Source: Bacillota bacterium
GTDB lineage: Bacteria; Bacillota; Clostridia; Lachnospirales; Lachnospiraceae
Assembly: GCA_023399455.1 (NCBI GenBank)
Contig: JAEWPN010000154.1
Coordinates: 1-24,932 of the forward strand
Direction: 5' to 3'
Length of the DNA stretch: 24,932 bases
In this document: positions 7,357-15,058 of the stretch, one piece after another
How the letters are laid out: every line of letters starts with the position of its first letter
How positions within the stretch are numbered: position 1 is the first letter of the stretch
Made by a program: the position numbers and the translations under genes
The notes under the pieces: model-generated
The model's database searches: none
What the model was told of the DNA's origin: nothing
What the model saw: the letters and a program-made list of their open reading frames with translations, nothing else

Positions 7357-8271
7357 ATGTATTCCTATACGATGGCACAATGGTTATTTTTCTTTTATTT
7401 CTATTGTTTTTTCGGGTGGTGTTTTGAATCGGCATTTGTTTCCTTGAAAAAACGAAGCTGCGTTAACCGAGGCTTTATGCGAGGGCCTTTTCTCCCGCTG
7501 TATGGAAGCGGTGCGATTATGATGCTGGTAGTATCCATGCCCTTTCAGCACAATGTATTATTAACGTATGTAGCGGGATGTATTGGAGCTACGGTGCTGG
7601 AATATATAACGGGCGTGGTTATGGAGGTGCTGTTCAAAGTGAGGTACTGGGACTACTCCAATCAGAAGTTTAATTTCAAAGGGTATATATGCCTGACTTC
7701 CACTCTCGCGTGGGGCGGTCTGACCATATTGATGACAAGAATCGTACATAAGCCCATTGAACAATTGGTGGGGGATATTCCTCATAATATCCTTATGTCA
7801 ATAGTATTCATCCTTACGATATATATCGTAGCGGACTTTACATTATCCTTCAAGGCTGCTATTGATCTGCGTGACATTCTTGTGAAGCTGGAAGCTGCGA
7901 AAGAGGAACTTGAGCGTGTACAGAAACGTCTGGATGTAATTATTGCCGTATCCAATGAAGGCCGTGAAGCGAAGAAACAGGAGAGAGGAGAAAGAGCGGA
8001 TGAACTGCTCTCCAGCATTGAAGAACGGTTGCTGGGATTAAAAGGGAAGATTCAAAGCGGTGTTTTGACATATCCCGAGAGTATGCGGGAAGAAATTCTG
8101 GATTTGTGGATGAAATACAAGATAAATCTGGAAAAGAGCAGACAGCTTAAGAACCTTATGGATATCTATAAGCGACGCTTGATCAAGGGCAATCCTACCA
8201 TGGTTTCCGCCAAATTTAAGCATGCCCTTCAGGAAATAAAGGATGTTGTATACGATAGACTGAAGAAGTAA
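7357..8271 (+). CDS. PF06541 'putative ABC transporter permease' (CmpB-like) membrane protein with coiled-coil tail
   Basis: 304 residues. It opens with FFFYFYCFFGWCFESAF, the family signature (FWxFxxYSxxGWxxE), then NRGFMRGPFLPLYGSGA, EYITGVVMEVLFKVRYWDYS and NFKGYICLTSTLAWG, all typical of PF06541. About five TM helices fill residues 1-165. The C-terminal 140 residues are charged and strongly helical (KLEAAKEELERVQKRLDVI...), probably a cytoplasmic coiled coil. GAGGAGGG (7346-7353) precedes the ATG. The family name rests on weak evidence and its function is not established. It closes the operon before a strong terminator. A shorter family member is encoded at 21141-21551. Confidence 0.85.
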   Translation: MYSYTMAQWLFFFYFYCFFGWCFESAFVSLKKRSCVNRGFMRGPFLPLYGSGAIMMLVVSMPFQHNVLLTYVAGCIGATVLEYITGVVMEVLFKVRYWDYSNQKFNFKGYICLTSTLAWGGLTILMTRIVHKPIEQLVGDIPHNILMSIVFILTIYIVADFTLSFKAAIDLRDILVKLEAAKEELERVQKRLDVIIAVSNEGREAKKQERGERADELLSSIEERLLGLKGKIQSGVLTYPESMREEILDLWMKYKINLEKSRQLKNLMDIYKRRLIKGNPTMVSAKFKHALQEIKDVVYDRLKK

Positions 8272-8284
8272 AAAATAATTTCTT

Positions 8285-8327
8285 AAAAAAACTTCCGCCA
8301 TGAATGATAACGGGCGGAAGTTTTTTT
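8285..8327 (+). terminator. Intrinsic terminator after the GTPase-ylmH operon
   Basis: The stem ACTTCCGCC/GGCGGAAGT (8291-8299 with 8313-8321) is extended by A6/T6 pairing, with a 13-nt loop and a T7 run at 8321-8327. The A-rich left flank makes it usable on the minus strand too. Confidence 0.92.
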
Positions 8328-8657
8328 ATATCATAGGAAAACGCGAGAGTGTAAGAAGCATTTACCAAATATCGCGCATATTATGCATGTATTGATTTTC
8401 TGTTTTTTGAATCTTTTATTTTGATATATGAATATATTACATTGCTTTGAATCATAAAGTTCTTAGTCATTATTATCTCTTTATCTGTATCAGATACTTG
8501 AAGCTATTTCATGATATAGTTTCGGAGCCACAACACTATCCTATCTGTATTACAACCTATTTCTCTTTCTATAATATATCCATTTTCGACATTGATTTAA
8601 AACATAACTAGATATAAAAAAATCATAAAATATATAAACAATTTTTCTAGTACTAAA
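8328..8657. other. AT-rich gene-free intergenic stretch
   Basis: About 330 bp without a credible gene: open frames here are short and lack ribosome sites. Base composition is much more AT-rich than the flanking genes. No repeats or RNA motif were recognised apart from the TAGTACTA at 8648-8655, which belongs to the promoter structure described next to it. Confidence 0.6.
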
Positions 8658-8686
8658 GTAACAGAAAAATAACGCCGATATATAAT
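8658..8686 (+). promoter_or_regulatory. Promoter of the small ORF / c-di-GMP enzyme operon
   Basis: The -35 GTAACA (8658-8663, 4/6), a 17-bp spacer and a perfect -10 TATAAT (8681-8686) give a start of transcription near 8693, inside the palindrome at 8689-8712. The first ORF follows at 8750. Confidence 0.65.
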
Positions 8687-8688
8687 AT

Positions 8689-8712
8689 GAAATAGTACTA
8701 TAGTACTATTTC
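8689..8712. promoter_or_regulatory. Perfect 24-bp palindromic operator-like site, plus upstream half-copy
   Basis: The half-site GAAATAGTACTA is followed by its exact reverse complement, giving a 24-bp perfect palindrome that starts 2 bp after the -10 box. It contains two abutting copies of TAGTACTA (8693-8700, 8701-8708). A third copy lies at 8648-8655, just upstream of the -35. Sites on both sides of a promoter suit repression by a dimeric regulator, possibly with looping. No regulator gene is adjacent. Confidence 0.6.
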
Positions 8713-8749
8713 GCCCTGTGAAACATGCACTTAGAAGGGAGGCAAATGT

Positions 8750-8905
8750 ATGAGTTATGATACATGGATGGTACAATCGGTTGTTATTGTGCCTAAACTG
8801 AGAGATTATAAAACCGGTAAATCCGTAAAGGAAATGAAAAAGGAGAAAAAGGAGACTGCCGGTAAAAAGGATTTTGAAGCGATTCTCAGACAAATGATGA
8901 AATGA
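8750..8905 (+). CDS. Small basic protein of unknown function, coupled to c-di-GMP enzyme
   Basis: 51 codons starting MSYDTWMVQSVVIVPKL, then a lysine-rich stretch (KSVKEMKKEKKETAGKK) and a C-terminal FEAILRQMMK. A very good ribosome site AGGGAGG at 8736-8742 lies 7 nt before the ATG and a matching promoter lies upstream. Its stop overlaps the first possible ATG of the next gene as ATGA (8902-8905), so the two are likely translated together. No TM helix and no recognised domain. I do not know this family. The basic, charged centre suggests a helical binding peptide or a nucleic-acid or protein contact, which is only inference. Confidence 0.65.
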   Translation: MSYDTWMVQSVVIVPKLRDYKTGKSVKEMKKEKKETAGKKDFEAILRQMMK

Positions 8906-8925
8906 CAGAAGGAGAATCAGAAATT

Positions 8926-10737
8926 ATGGAAGAAAGTTTAAACGGAGGCCCTGACCACGGGCTGCCGCTACAATATATTATGGAAAGTCTGCCGGAAGCC
9001 TTTCACATCATTGATGCTGAAGGTGTGATTCTTTATGCTAACCCGAAGTGTCTTGAACTGTATGAAGTTCGTCCGGAGGATATCGGAAAACAGAGTTTTT
9101 TCTCCTATTGGGCCGAAGAAAATAAACGCGTCCATTGGTTTGACAATATCATGAATGGTGGACGAAGCGACGGTTTTGAAATGCGGCTTAAGAATCCGTC
9201 AGGAAAGGAGATATGGACGGTTGCAAGCAGTATTACAATACAATACCAAGGTCAGACCTGCATCCTGTCTACTGTAAGCGATATAACGGAGAAAAAGCGG
9301 CTAGAGGCAGACCTTAAGCGTAACGAGGAGAAATATAGTCTGCTTACAGAATTTACGGCCGATGTAATATGGGTATATAACCTTTGGTCAGAGAGATTTA
9401 CTTATCTTAGCCCTTCCTATTTCGAATTGACCGGATTTACTGTAGAGGAAGGCCTGGCAAATAAACTTTCGACACATGTAATGCAAGAGTCCTATGCAGC
9501 GACGAGGGAATTTCTTGAGAAAAGTCAAAATGATTTTTTGGAGGATCCTTCCGCTCAAAAGAACTGCCTTATGGAAGTATGCCTTCAGTGCAAAGACGGA
9601 AATGGAATCTGGGTAGAGATTTCTATTAAAAACAGATACAATAAGGACGGTGAAATCGAGACGGTAGGAGTCAGCCGTAATATTGAGGAGCGGAAGCAGG
9701 CGGAAAACGAAATACGCTACTTAAGTTATCATGATCAATTGACGGGACTTTTTAACAGAAGATTTTACGAGGAAGAGCTGGGAAAGATGAAGTTTCAAAA
9801 AAATTTTCCATTTGCTCTGATTCTTTGCGATATAAATGTCTTAAAGCTGACGAACGACGCTTTTGGGCATATGACAGGAGATGATTTGCTCAAACGCTTT
9901 GCAGACGTATTGACAGGGGAACTGCGTTCCGGCGATGTGGCGGCCCGTATAGGAGGAGATGAGTTCGTGCTCCTTCTGTCTAAGACCGACCGAACTGGTG
10001 CGGAGAAGCTGGCGGCATGTATCAGAGAGGGAATAGAGCGGTCCAATGCGGAAAATCCCGATTCTCCGATTCTATCGGTTTCCTTCGGATGGGCGGTAAA
10101 GGATAATGCAGATGAGAGGTTCGAGGCGATTTTTTTGCAGGCTGAAGAGCGGATGTATAGTCAGAAGCTGAGGGAAGGAGATGCAAGAAAGAAGGAAATG
10201 GTTCAGCTTGTATTACAGAAACTGTTTGCCAGAGAACGTTGGGAGCTTGTGCATTCAGAAAATGTAGGACGACTGAGTATGGCTATCGGAGCAGCAATGG
10301 GGTTGGAAATCGCTGCGTTAGAACAACTGTGGGCTCTTGGCAGGCTGCATGATATCGGTAAAATAGGAATTTCCGAAAAGATTTTGAACAAGCATGAGGC
10401 TTTGAGCCAGGAGGAATGGATGGAGATCAGGAGACATCCCGAAATAGGTTATCAGATACTTCGCTCCGTCGACAAATATGCTCCTATTGCGGAGGCCGTG
10501 CTTTCGCATCATGAATGGTACGATGGGAGCGGTTACCCCAGGAAGCTAAAAGGACAGGAGATTCTGCTTGGTGCAAGGATCGTAGCGGTAGCGGAGGCTT
10601 ATGATAAAATGGTGAGCGGAGACAGCTTCAGTAAGCCCATAAGCCGCGCAGTCGCGGCAAGCGAGCTTCTGGCGGGCTCCGGAACGCAGTTTGATCCGGA
10701 AATCGTAGAGTTGCTTCTTTCCGAGGTCATAGAATGA
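8926..10737 (+). CDS. PAS-PAS-GGDEF-HD-GYP c-di-GMP synthase/phosphodiesterase
   Basis: 603 residues from ATG 8926, preferred because AGAAGGAG (8907-8914) lies 11 nt upstream; an ATG at 8902 overlapping the preceding stop is the alternative. Numbering uses 8926. Two PAS domains (about 15-125 and 135-260) are followed by a GGDEF domain with intact G343-G-D-E-F347 and an inhibitory I-site RSGD (334-337). The C-terminal HD-GYP domain has VHSENVGRLS, H475-D476 (LHDIGKIGI), RRHPEIGYQIL and H528-HEWYDGSGYP-538. The family's conserved 'ADxYDA' is AEAYDK here, so the metal-ligand Asp is Glu557. No TM helices, so it is a cytosolic sensor. It may make or degrade c-di-GMP depending on the PAS signal; both sites look usable. 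The gene ends 48 bp from a convergent PHP gene. Confidence 0.92.
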   Translation: MEESLNGGPDHGLPLQYIMESLPEAFHIIDAEGVILYANPKCLELYEVRPEDIGKQSFFSYWAEENKRVHWFDNIMNGGRSDGFEMRLKNPSGKEIWTVASSITIQYQGQTCILSTVSDITEKKRLEADLKRNEEKYSLLTEFTADVIWVYNLWSERFTYLSPSYFELTGFTVEEGLANKLSTHVMQESYAATREFLEKSQNDFLEDPSAQKNCLMEVCLQCKDGNGIWVEISIKNRYNKDGEIETVGVSRNIEERKQAENEIRYLSYHDQLTGLFNRRFYEEELGKMKFQKNFPFALILCDINVLKLTNDAFGHMTGDDLLKRFADVLTGELRSGDVAARIGGDEFVLLLSKTDRTGAEKLAACIREGIERSNAENPDSPILSVSFGWAVKDNADERFEAIFLQAEERMYSQKLREGDARKKEMVQLVLQKLFARERWELVHSENVGRLSMAIGAAMGLEIAALEQLWALGRLHDIGKIGISEKILNKHEALSQEEWMEIRRHPEIGYQILRSVDKYAPIAEAVLSHHEWYDGSGYPRKLKGQEILLGARIVAVAEAYDKMVSGDSFSKPISRAVAASELLAGSGTQFDPEIVELLLSEVIE

Positions 10738-10785
10738 ACCGGCTGCAGTTTGAATTTATAGGTGCTTTTCGTGTCCTGATACAGA

Positions 10786-11613
10786 TTAAGCGCCTTTTTT
10801 GTAAGCTTCGTGCCCCTTGCGGTTTGGTGCGTATTCATACAAGTGGCTTTTTAGAATTTCCATGTTACGTTTGTGCCGTTTGAACAATGCGAGAAATTTA
10901 TTATAAAACCAGAAAGAATATATTAAAACGTTATTTATTTTGCCAATTCTTTGCTTGGTCGTGAACATATATCTCTCACCGCCTGAAGAAATCGCAACGT
11001 CGGAGCGGAGGGCATAGATGAAATCTGTTTCATTTTTTATTACGGTTTCAATCATCGTGTAGCCGAAGCCAACACTTTCCTCCCTGTGCGAGTCACTGCC
11101 GCCGATTCCCGGTTTTTCGAACCGTTTGGCTAATTCACTTGCGGCCATGTTGGATTGGGGAGATTCACAGGCATTGTAAGTTTCGATGAAATCGAAACGG
11201 GTAATGAGGCTGCGGGATTTCTTTCCGCGCCTTGTATTCATCAGACTTAGATATTTCTCTCCGCAGGGATGGGCGGGACCCAGAATTCCTCCGAAATGAT
11301 GCACGATATCGATCAGCAAGTGGACGGGAAGCCCACGAAGCTCTAAAAGCGGCAGATGAACGTCTGTAGGCATGATAATAATGATATGTCCGGCATCGAT
11401 GGTGTCGTATTCGATGCCCTTTAGAACGACAAAATCAGGGAACTCTTTGTCCATGTTATTTTTTTTATAATAACGGTATGCCTTGTAGGAGTTATGATCC
11501 GTGATGAGCATACCCTGATAACCTTTTTCCTGAAGCAGACAAATCGTGTCTCGTATGGCAATTTTGCCATCTAAAGAACCTTCCTTAGTATGGCAGTGCA
11601 TGTCGAATTTCAA
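10786..11613 (-). CDS. PHP-domain metal-dependent phosphoesterase
   Basis: 275 residues from a TTG at 11613. That start gives MKFDMHCHTKEGS, the usual beginning of this family, and has AAAGGA 11 nt upstream; the frame stays open to 11676 but the extra residues are atypical. PHP motifs occur in order: DMHCHT (H6, H8), LITDHN (D39, H40), GIEYD, GPAHPCG, IETYNA and GGSDSH. These supply the trinuclear metal site. The C-terminal part (YMFTTKQRIGKINNVLIYSFWFYNKFLALFKRHKRN) is basic and amphipathic and may touch membrane or nucleic acid. Relatives include nucleoside bisphosphate phosphatase/RNase AM (YciV/TrpH) and polymerase PHP domains, but the substrate is open. It is convergent with the c-di-GMP gene. 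No clear terminator is visible between them. Confidence 0.85.
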   Translation of the reverse strand: MKFDMHCHTKEGSLDGKIAIRDTICLLQEKGYQGMLITDHNSYKAYRYYKKNNMDKEFPDFVVLKGIEYDTIDAGHIIIIMPTDVHLPLLELRGLPVHLLIDIVHHFGGILGPAHPCGEKYLSLMNTRRGKKSRSLITRFDFIETYNACESPQSNMAASELAKRFEKPGIGGSDSHREESVGFGYTMIETVIKNETDFIYALRSDVAISSGGERYMFTTKQRIGKINNVLIYSFWFYNKFLALFKRHKRNMEILKSHLYEYAPNRKGHEAYKKGA

Positions 11614-11826
11614 AAATATTCCATCCTTTCGTATGTTTGTGCAAAACAAAATTCGCACCTTCGTTGATGCCATCAATTGAATATCTTGTCAATCGATGGT
11701 AAAGTCTCAATATTCACATTGTACCCTAATTGGACAGGAAGTAAATATATTTTTTAAAAATTTTTACCTTTGTTTGTTTATCGGTTACTGTTCACTCCAT
11801 TCTCAGTAATGATATGAAATTTAGGC

Positions 11827-11855
11827 TTGACAATCATAAAAATTTAGATTAATGT
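11827..11855 (+). promoter_or_regulatory. Promoter of the Trp T-box / trpXYZ operon
   Basis: A perfect -35 TTGACA (11827-11832) with a 17-bp spacer to TAATGT (11850-11855), a weak -10 in an AT-rich stretch. T-box leader sequence starts shortly after, which supports a start site near 11862. Confidence 0.6.
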
Positions 11856-11864
11856 AAATAAAAG

Positions 11865-12169
11865 AGAAATAAACGACAAACCTATGAGAAAGAGTAGTAG
11901 GTATCAGGAACTATTGCAGAGAGCCGTCGGTGGTGGAAGGCGGTATAGGGAATCTTACTGAATGGACTTTCGAGGCCGGGCTGAACTGATAGTAGGTGCC
12001 GGCGGGATTCGGACCCGTTATCCATCCGACGTGTATGACAGTACATGAATAAAGTGGTCGATGCCTATGGCATGTCAATTTGAGTGGTACCGCGATAATG
12101 AAACTTATACTAAGTTTGCTTATATTAAGTTTATTACCGCCTCAAGCAATTAGCTTGAGGCGGTTTTTT
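11865..12169 (+). ncRNA. T-box riboswitch, tryptophan-specific (UGG specifier)
   Basis: Stem I start GAGAAAGAGTAGTAGGTA (near 11884), apical GGTGGAAGGCGG, then CTGAATGGACTTTCGAGG, where TGG at 11963-11965 is the specifier codon for Trp. A stem III-like GCCGGCGGGATTCGGACCCGTTATCC follows, and the diagnostic T-box AGTGGTACCGCG is at 12083-12094. The leader ends in a terminator (12136-12169). Uncharged tRNA-Trp would pair with UGG and with the T-box bulge and allow read-through. The specifier agrees with the downstream trpX-type transporter, which is independent support. Between T-box and terminator lies an AT-rich hairpin AAACTTA/TAAGTTT (about 12101-12117). Confidence 0.93.
12136..12169 (+). 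terminator. T-box-controlled intrinsic terminator
   Basis: The stem ACCGCCTCAAGC/GCTTGAGGCGGT (12136-12147 with 12153-12164) has a 5-nt loop and a T6 run (12164-12169). It is the OFF structure of the Trp T-box leader; its 5' arm follows the T-box by about 40 nt. The 138 bp from here to trpX hold a short palindrome TGACATGCTGTCA (about 12213-12226) but no recognised element. Confidence 0.92.
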
Positions 12170-12307
12170 GCGCGCTTGTTTTGTGGAGAACATTTTTCTG
12201 CAGTGGGATGCGCTTGACATGCTGTCAGGATGCGTTTTTGGATGGAATACACAGAGAGTAGTTTTTCTTGTAAATGGAGGCATAATAAAAAAAGGAGAGT
12301 GGAGATT

Positions 12308-13306
12308 ATGAAACAGAAATTATTATCAGTACTTTTAGCGGCGGTAACTATGACGGCAATGTTCACAGCTTGCGGAGAAAAAGCTTCGGATGGATATACC
12401 ATCGGTATTTCACAATTTGCGGAGCATGGCTCTTTGGATAATTGTAAGGAAGGCTTTCTGGCCGGACTTGCGGAAGAAGGGATTAAAGAAGGTGAGAATC
12501 TGACCGTGCTTTTCGATAATGCGCAGTCCGACACAGGAACGGCCAGTACGATTGCGGATAACTATGTATCTCAGAAGGTGGATATGATTTGTGCCATTGC
12601 TACGCCCAGTGCCATGAGTGCTTACAATTCCTGTCTGAATACGGATATTCCAGTTATCTATACGGCAGTATCAGACCCGGTGGAAGCGGGGCTTGCAGGG
12701 GAAGACGGAGCACCGACTGGAAATGTGACAGGTACTTCCGATGCGCTGGCAGTATCCGAGCAGCTTGCGATGATTCGCGAGGTTATGCCTGAGGCGACGA
12801 AAATAGGTATTATTTATACGACCAGCGAAGTGAATTCCGTCAGTGCCATCGAAGAATATAAGAAATATGCAGGCGAATATGGATTTGAAATCATAGAGAC
12901 AGGAATCAATACTATTGCTGATGTGGGTATGGCGGCAGCGGATATCGTAACAAAGGTTGACTGTATAACGAATTTGACGGATAATACAGTAGTATCCGCA
13001 TTACAGACAGTAATCGCAGAGGCAAACAATGCTGGAATCCCGGTATTCGGTTCCGAGGTGGAGCAAGTAAAAGCGGGCTGTGTCGCATCTATGGGGCTGG
13101 AATATTATGAGCTCGGCAAGCAGACCGGTAAAATGGCGGCTAAGGTATTAAAAGGAGAAGCGAAGGCTTCCGAAATGAATTTTGAAGTTATTTCGAAGCC
13201 CAGCCTGTATGTAAATACGGCAGCAGCAGAAAAAATCGCTCTTGCGCTGGACGATGCGTTTGTAAACGGAGCGTATGAAAAATTCGATGAAATAATCGTA
13301 GAATAA
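12308..13306 (+). CDS. trpX: Tryptophan ABC transporter substrate-binding lipoprotein TrpX
   Basis: 332 residues from ATG 12308, preceded by AAGGAG and GGAG sites; a longer frame from 12230 lacks a signal peptide and is rejected. The N-terminus is a lipoprotein signal (MKQKLLSVLLAAV...) with lipobox FTAC and the acylated Cys at residue 22. The rest is a COG2984/PF04392 binding protein (YTIGISQFAEHGSLDNCKEGFLAGL, QKVDMICAIATPSAMSAYN, PVIYTAVSDPVEAGL, KIGIIYTTSEVNS, PVFGSEVEQVKAGCVASMGLEYYELG). It captures the amino acid outside the membrane for TrpYZ. The Trp assignment rests on the UGG T-box leader and the known trpXYZ association; the fold alone would not show the ligand. Confidence 0.9.
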   Translation: MKQKLLSVLLAAVTMTAMFTACGEKASDGYTIGISQFAEHGSLDNCKEGFLAGLAEEGIKEGENLTVLFDNAQSDTGTASTIADNYVSQKVDMICAIATPSAMSAYNSCLNTDIPVIYTAVSDPVEAGLAGEDGAPTGNVTGTSDALAVSEQLAMIREVMPEATKIGIIYTTSEVNSVSAIEEYKKYAGEYGFEIIETGINTIADVGMAAADIVTKVDCITNLTDNTVVSALQTVIAEANNAGIPVFGSEVEQVKAGCVASMGLEYYELGKQTGKMAAKVLKGEAKASEMNFEVISKPSLYVNTAAAEKIALALDDAFVNGAYEKFDEIIVE

Positions 13307-13327
13307 GAAATTACCGGAGGAATTACA

Positions 13328-14221
13328 GTGACTTTATTACTCAGCGTGTTGGAACAAGGTATGATATATGCCATTATGGCTTTGGGAGTATATATAACCT
13401 ACAAAATATTGGATTTTCCCGATTTGACGGTAGACGGAAGCTTTCCTATGGGAGCTGCGATTACCTGCATGCTGATCTCTTCCGGAATGAATCCGTTAGG
13501 AGCGCTGCCCATAACGTTTGCGGCGGGAGCGCTGGTAGGTATATGTACGGGACTTATCCATGTTAAGCTGAAGGTACGGGATCTTTTGTCAGGCATCATC
13601 ATGATGACTGCTCTCTATACGGTAAACTTAAGGATTGCCGGAAGGGCGAATCTACCGATCTACAACATGGACACGATTTTTGACAACGGCTTTATTAATG
13701 CTGTTTTTCCGGAAGGCATGTCGGCGTATAAGACGGTAATCATTATTTTCATTCTTACTATGATCACCAAATATCTGCTGGATGGTTATATGAGTACAAA
13801 GTCCGGATTTCTCCTTCGGGCGGTGGGCGACAACGACATTATCGTCACTTCTTTGGGAGTGGACAAAGGGCTGGTGAAGATAGTCGGACTCGCCATCGCC
13901 AACGGTTTGGTTGCCTTAAGCGGATGTATATTTGCCCAGCAGCAGAGATATTTTGATATTTCTATGGGAACGGGAACGGTGGTTATCGGACTCGCCAGTG
14001 TTATCATTGGAACGAGTCTTTTTAAGAAAGTGACATTTTTCAAGATAACCTCCAGCGTGGTGATCGGTTCCCTTCTATATAAAGGGTGCGTGGCGCTGGC
14101 TATCAGGATGGGACTTCCGTCCACGGACCTCAAGCTGATTACCGCGGTGCTGTTCCTCATCATACTGGTGATAGGAATGGAAAGAAAGAGGACGGGAGGC
14201 AGATATGTTAGAACTAATTAA
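13328..14221 (+). CDS. trpY: Tryptophan ABC transporter permease TrpY
   Basis: 297 residues with about eight hydrophobic helices, of the COG4120 / branched-chain-type permease group. Start is a GTG with GGAGG 7 nt upstream. Typical stretches: QGMIYAIMALGVYITYKILDFPDLTVDGSFPMGAA at the N-terminus, KVRDLLSGIIMMTALYTVNLRIAGRANLPIYN, and the conserved ANGLVALSGCIFAQQQRYFDISMGTGTVVIGLASVIIG that contacts the ATPase. The gene lies 21 bp behind trpX and overlaps trpZ by 17 bp, so the three are one translational unit. It forms the membrane channel for substrate delivered by TrpX. Confidence 0.9.
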   Translation: MTLLLSVLEQGMIYAIMALGVYITYKILDFPDLTVDGSFPMGAAITCMLISSGMNPLGALPITFAAGALVGICTGLIHVKLKVRDLLSGIIMMTALYTVNLRIAGRANLPIYNMDTIFDNGFINAVFPEGMSAYKTVIIIFILTMITKYLLDGYMSTKSGFLLRAVGDNDIIVTSLGVDKGLVKIVGLAIANGLVALSGCIFAQQQRYFDISMGTGTVVIGLASVIIGTSLFKKVTFFKITSSVVIGSLLYKGCVALAIRMGLPSTDLKLITAVLFLIILVIGMERKRTGGRYVRTN

Positions 14222-14978
14222 TATTAATAAAAATTATAACGCCGGTTCCGTCAACGAGCTTTGTCTCTTTCAGGATTTTTGCCTTAAGATAGATGACGGG
14301 GATTTTGTGGCGGTGGTAGGCAGCAATGGCTCCGGTAAAACCTCCATGTTGAATATTATCTGCGGCAGCATCGATATCGACAGCGGGAGGATAGAGGTAA
14401 ACGGAGAGGATATGTCAGGGAAAAAGGATTTCTTCAGACACCGCAAAATCGGCCGCGTGTATCAGGATCCCTCCAAGGGGACCTGCCCCAGCATGAATAT
14501 TTTGGAAAATATGTCCATTGCGGATAACAAAGGAAAGAAATACGGCTTGGGACGCGGCGTGAACAAGACGAGAACCGACTATTATAGAGAGATGCTTAAG
14601 TCTTTGAATCTGGGTCTTGAGGATAAGCTGTATACGCAGGTAGGTTCTCTGTCCGGCGGACAGCGGCAGGCATTGGCTTTACTTATGTCAACCATGTCTC
14701 CTATAGAGTTTTTAATATTGGATGAGCATACGGCGGCGCTGGATCCTAAGACAGCGGAAGTCATCATGGAGCTGACCGATAAGATCGTCCGGGAGAAAAA
14801 GGTGACCACCATCATGGTAACCCATAATCTACGCTATGCGGTAGAATATGGGGATAGACTTTTGATGATGCACGAGGGCAATGTGATTTTGGATAAAAAA
14901 GGTGAAGAGAAGAAGATGCTGCAAACGGAAGAGATCATGAGCCTCTTTAATAAAATCAGTGTAGAATGTGGTAATTAA
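14205..14978 (+). CDS. trpZ: Tryptophan ABC transporter ATP-binding protein TrpZ
   Basis: 257 residues, a single ABC ATPase. Walker A GSNGSGKT (about residues 40-47), Q-loop VYQDPSKG, signature LSGGQRQAL, Walker B FLILDEHTAALDP and H-loop VTHNL are all present in order. GGGAGG lies about 7 nt before the ATG, inside the trpY reading frame. DEHTAALDPKT is characteristic of this COG1101 branch. It powers TrpXY import. A terminator follows within 35 bp, so trpXYZ end here. Confidence 0.93.
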   Translation: MLELININKNYNAGSVNELCLFQDFCLKIDDGDFVAVVGSNGSGKTSMLNIICGSIDIDSGRIEVNGEDMSGKKDFFRHRKIGRVYQDPSKGTCPSMNILENMSIADNKGKKYGLGRGVNKTRTDYYREMLKSLNLGLEDKLYTQVGSLSGGQRQALALLMSTMSPIEFLILDEHTAALDPKTAEVIMELTDKIVREKKVTTIMVTHNLRYAVEYGDRLLMMHEGNVILDKKGEEKKMLQTEEIMSLFNKISVECGN

Positions 14979-15007
14979 CGATAATTTTATTTTAATAAAT
15001 ATTTCCG

Positions 15008-15058
15008 GTAGGTTATTTATGGCAGAAGAATATTCTGCCTTTATAACCTACTTTTTTT
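15008..15058 (+). terminator. Terminator of trpXYZ, overlapping the stop of the ABC-F gene
   Basis: The outer stem GTAGGTTAT/ATAACCTAC (15008-15016 with 15043-15051) encloses the inner stem GGCAGAA/TTCTGCC (15021-15027 with 15032-15038) and is followed by T7 at 15052-15058. The TAG stop of the convergent ABC-F gene (15048-15050) and its last lysine codons lie inside the right arm and T run, so both functions share bases. Confidence 0.88.

Noticed and set aside
8597..8893. 98-codon minus-strand open frame
   Set aside because: Phe/Ile/Leu-rich product of AT-rich DNA, overlapping the promoter, the palindrome and the well-supported 51-codon ORF on the other strand.
11614..11826. Additional gene or promoter between the PHP gene and the T-box
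   Set aside because: A minus-strand TTGACA exists near 11688 but has no convincing -10 at 16-18 bp; otherwise only AT-rich sequence is seen.
12230..12307. Possible 26-codon extension or Trp-containing leader peptide before trpX
   Set aside because: It contains two TGG codons, but it is in frame with trpX without a stop, would mask the lipoprotein signal, and the T-box already provides Trp control.
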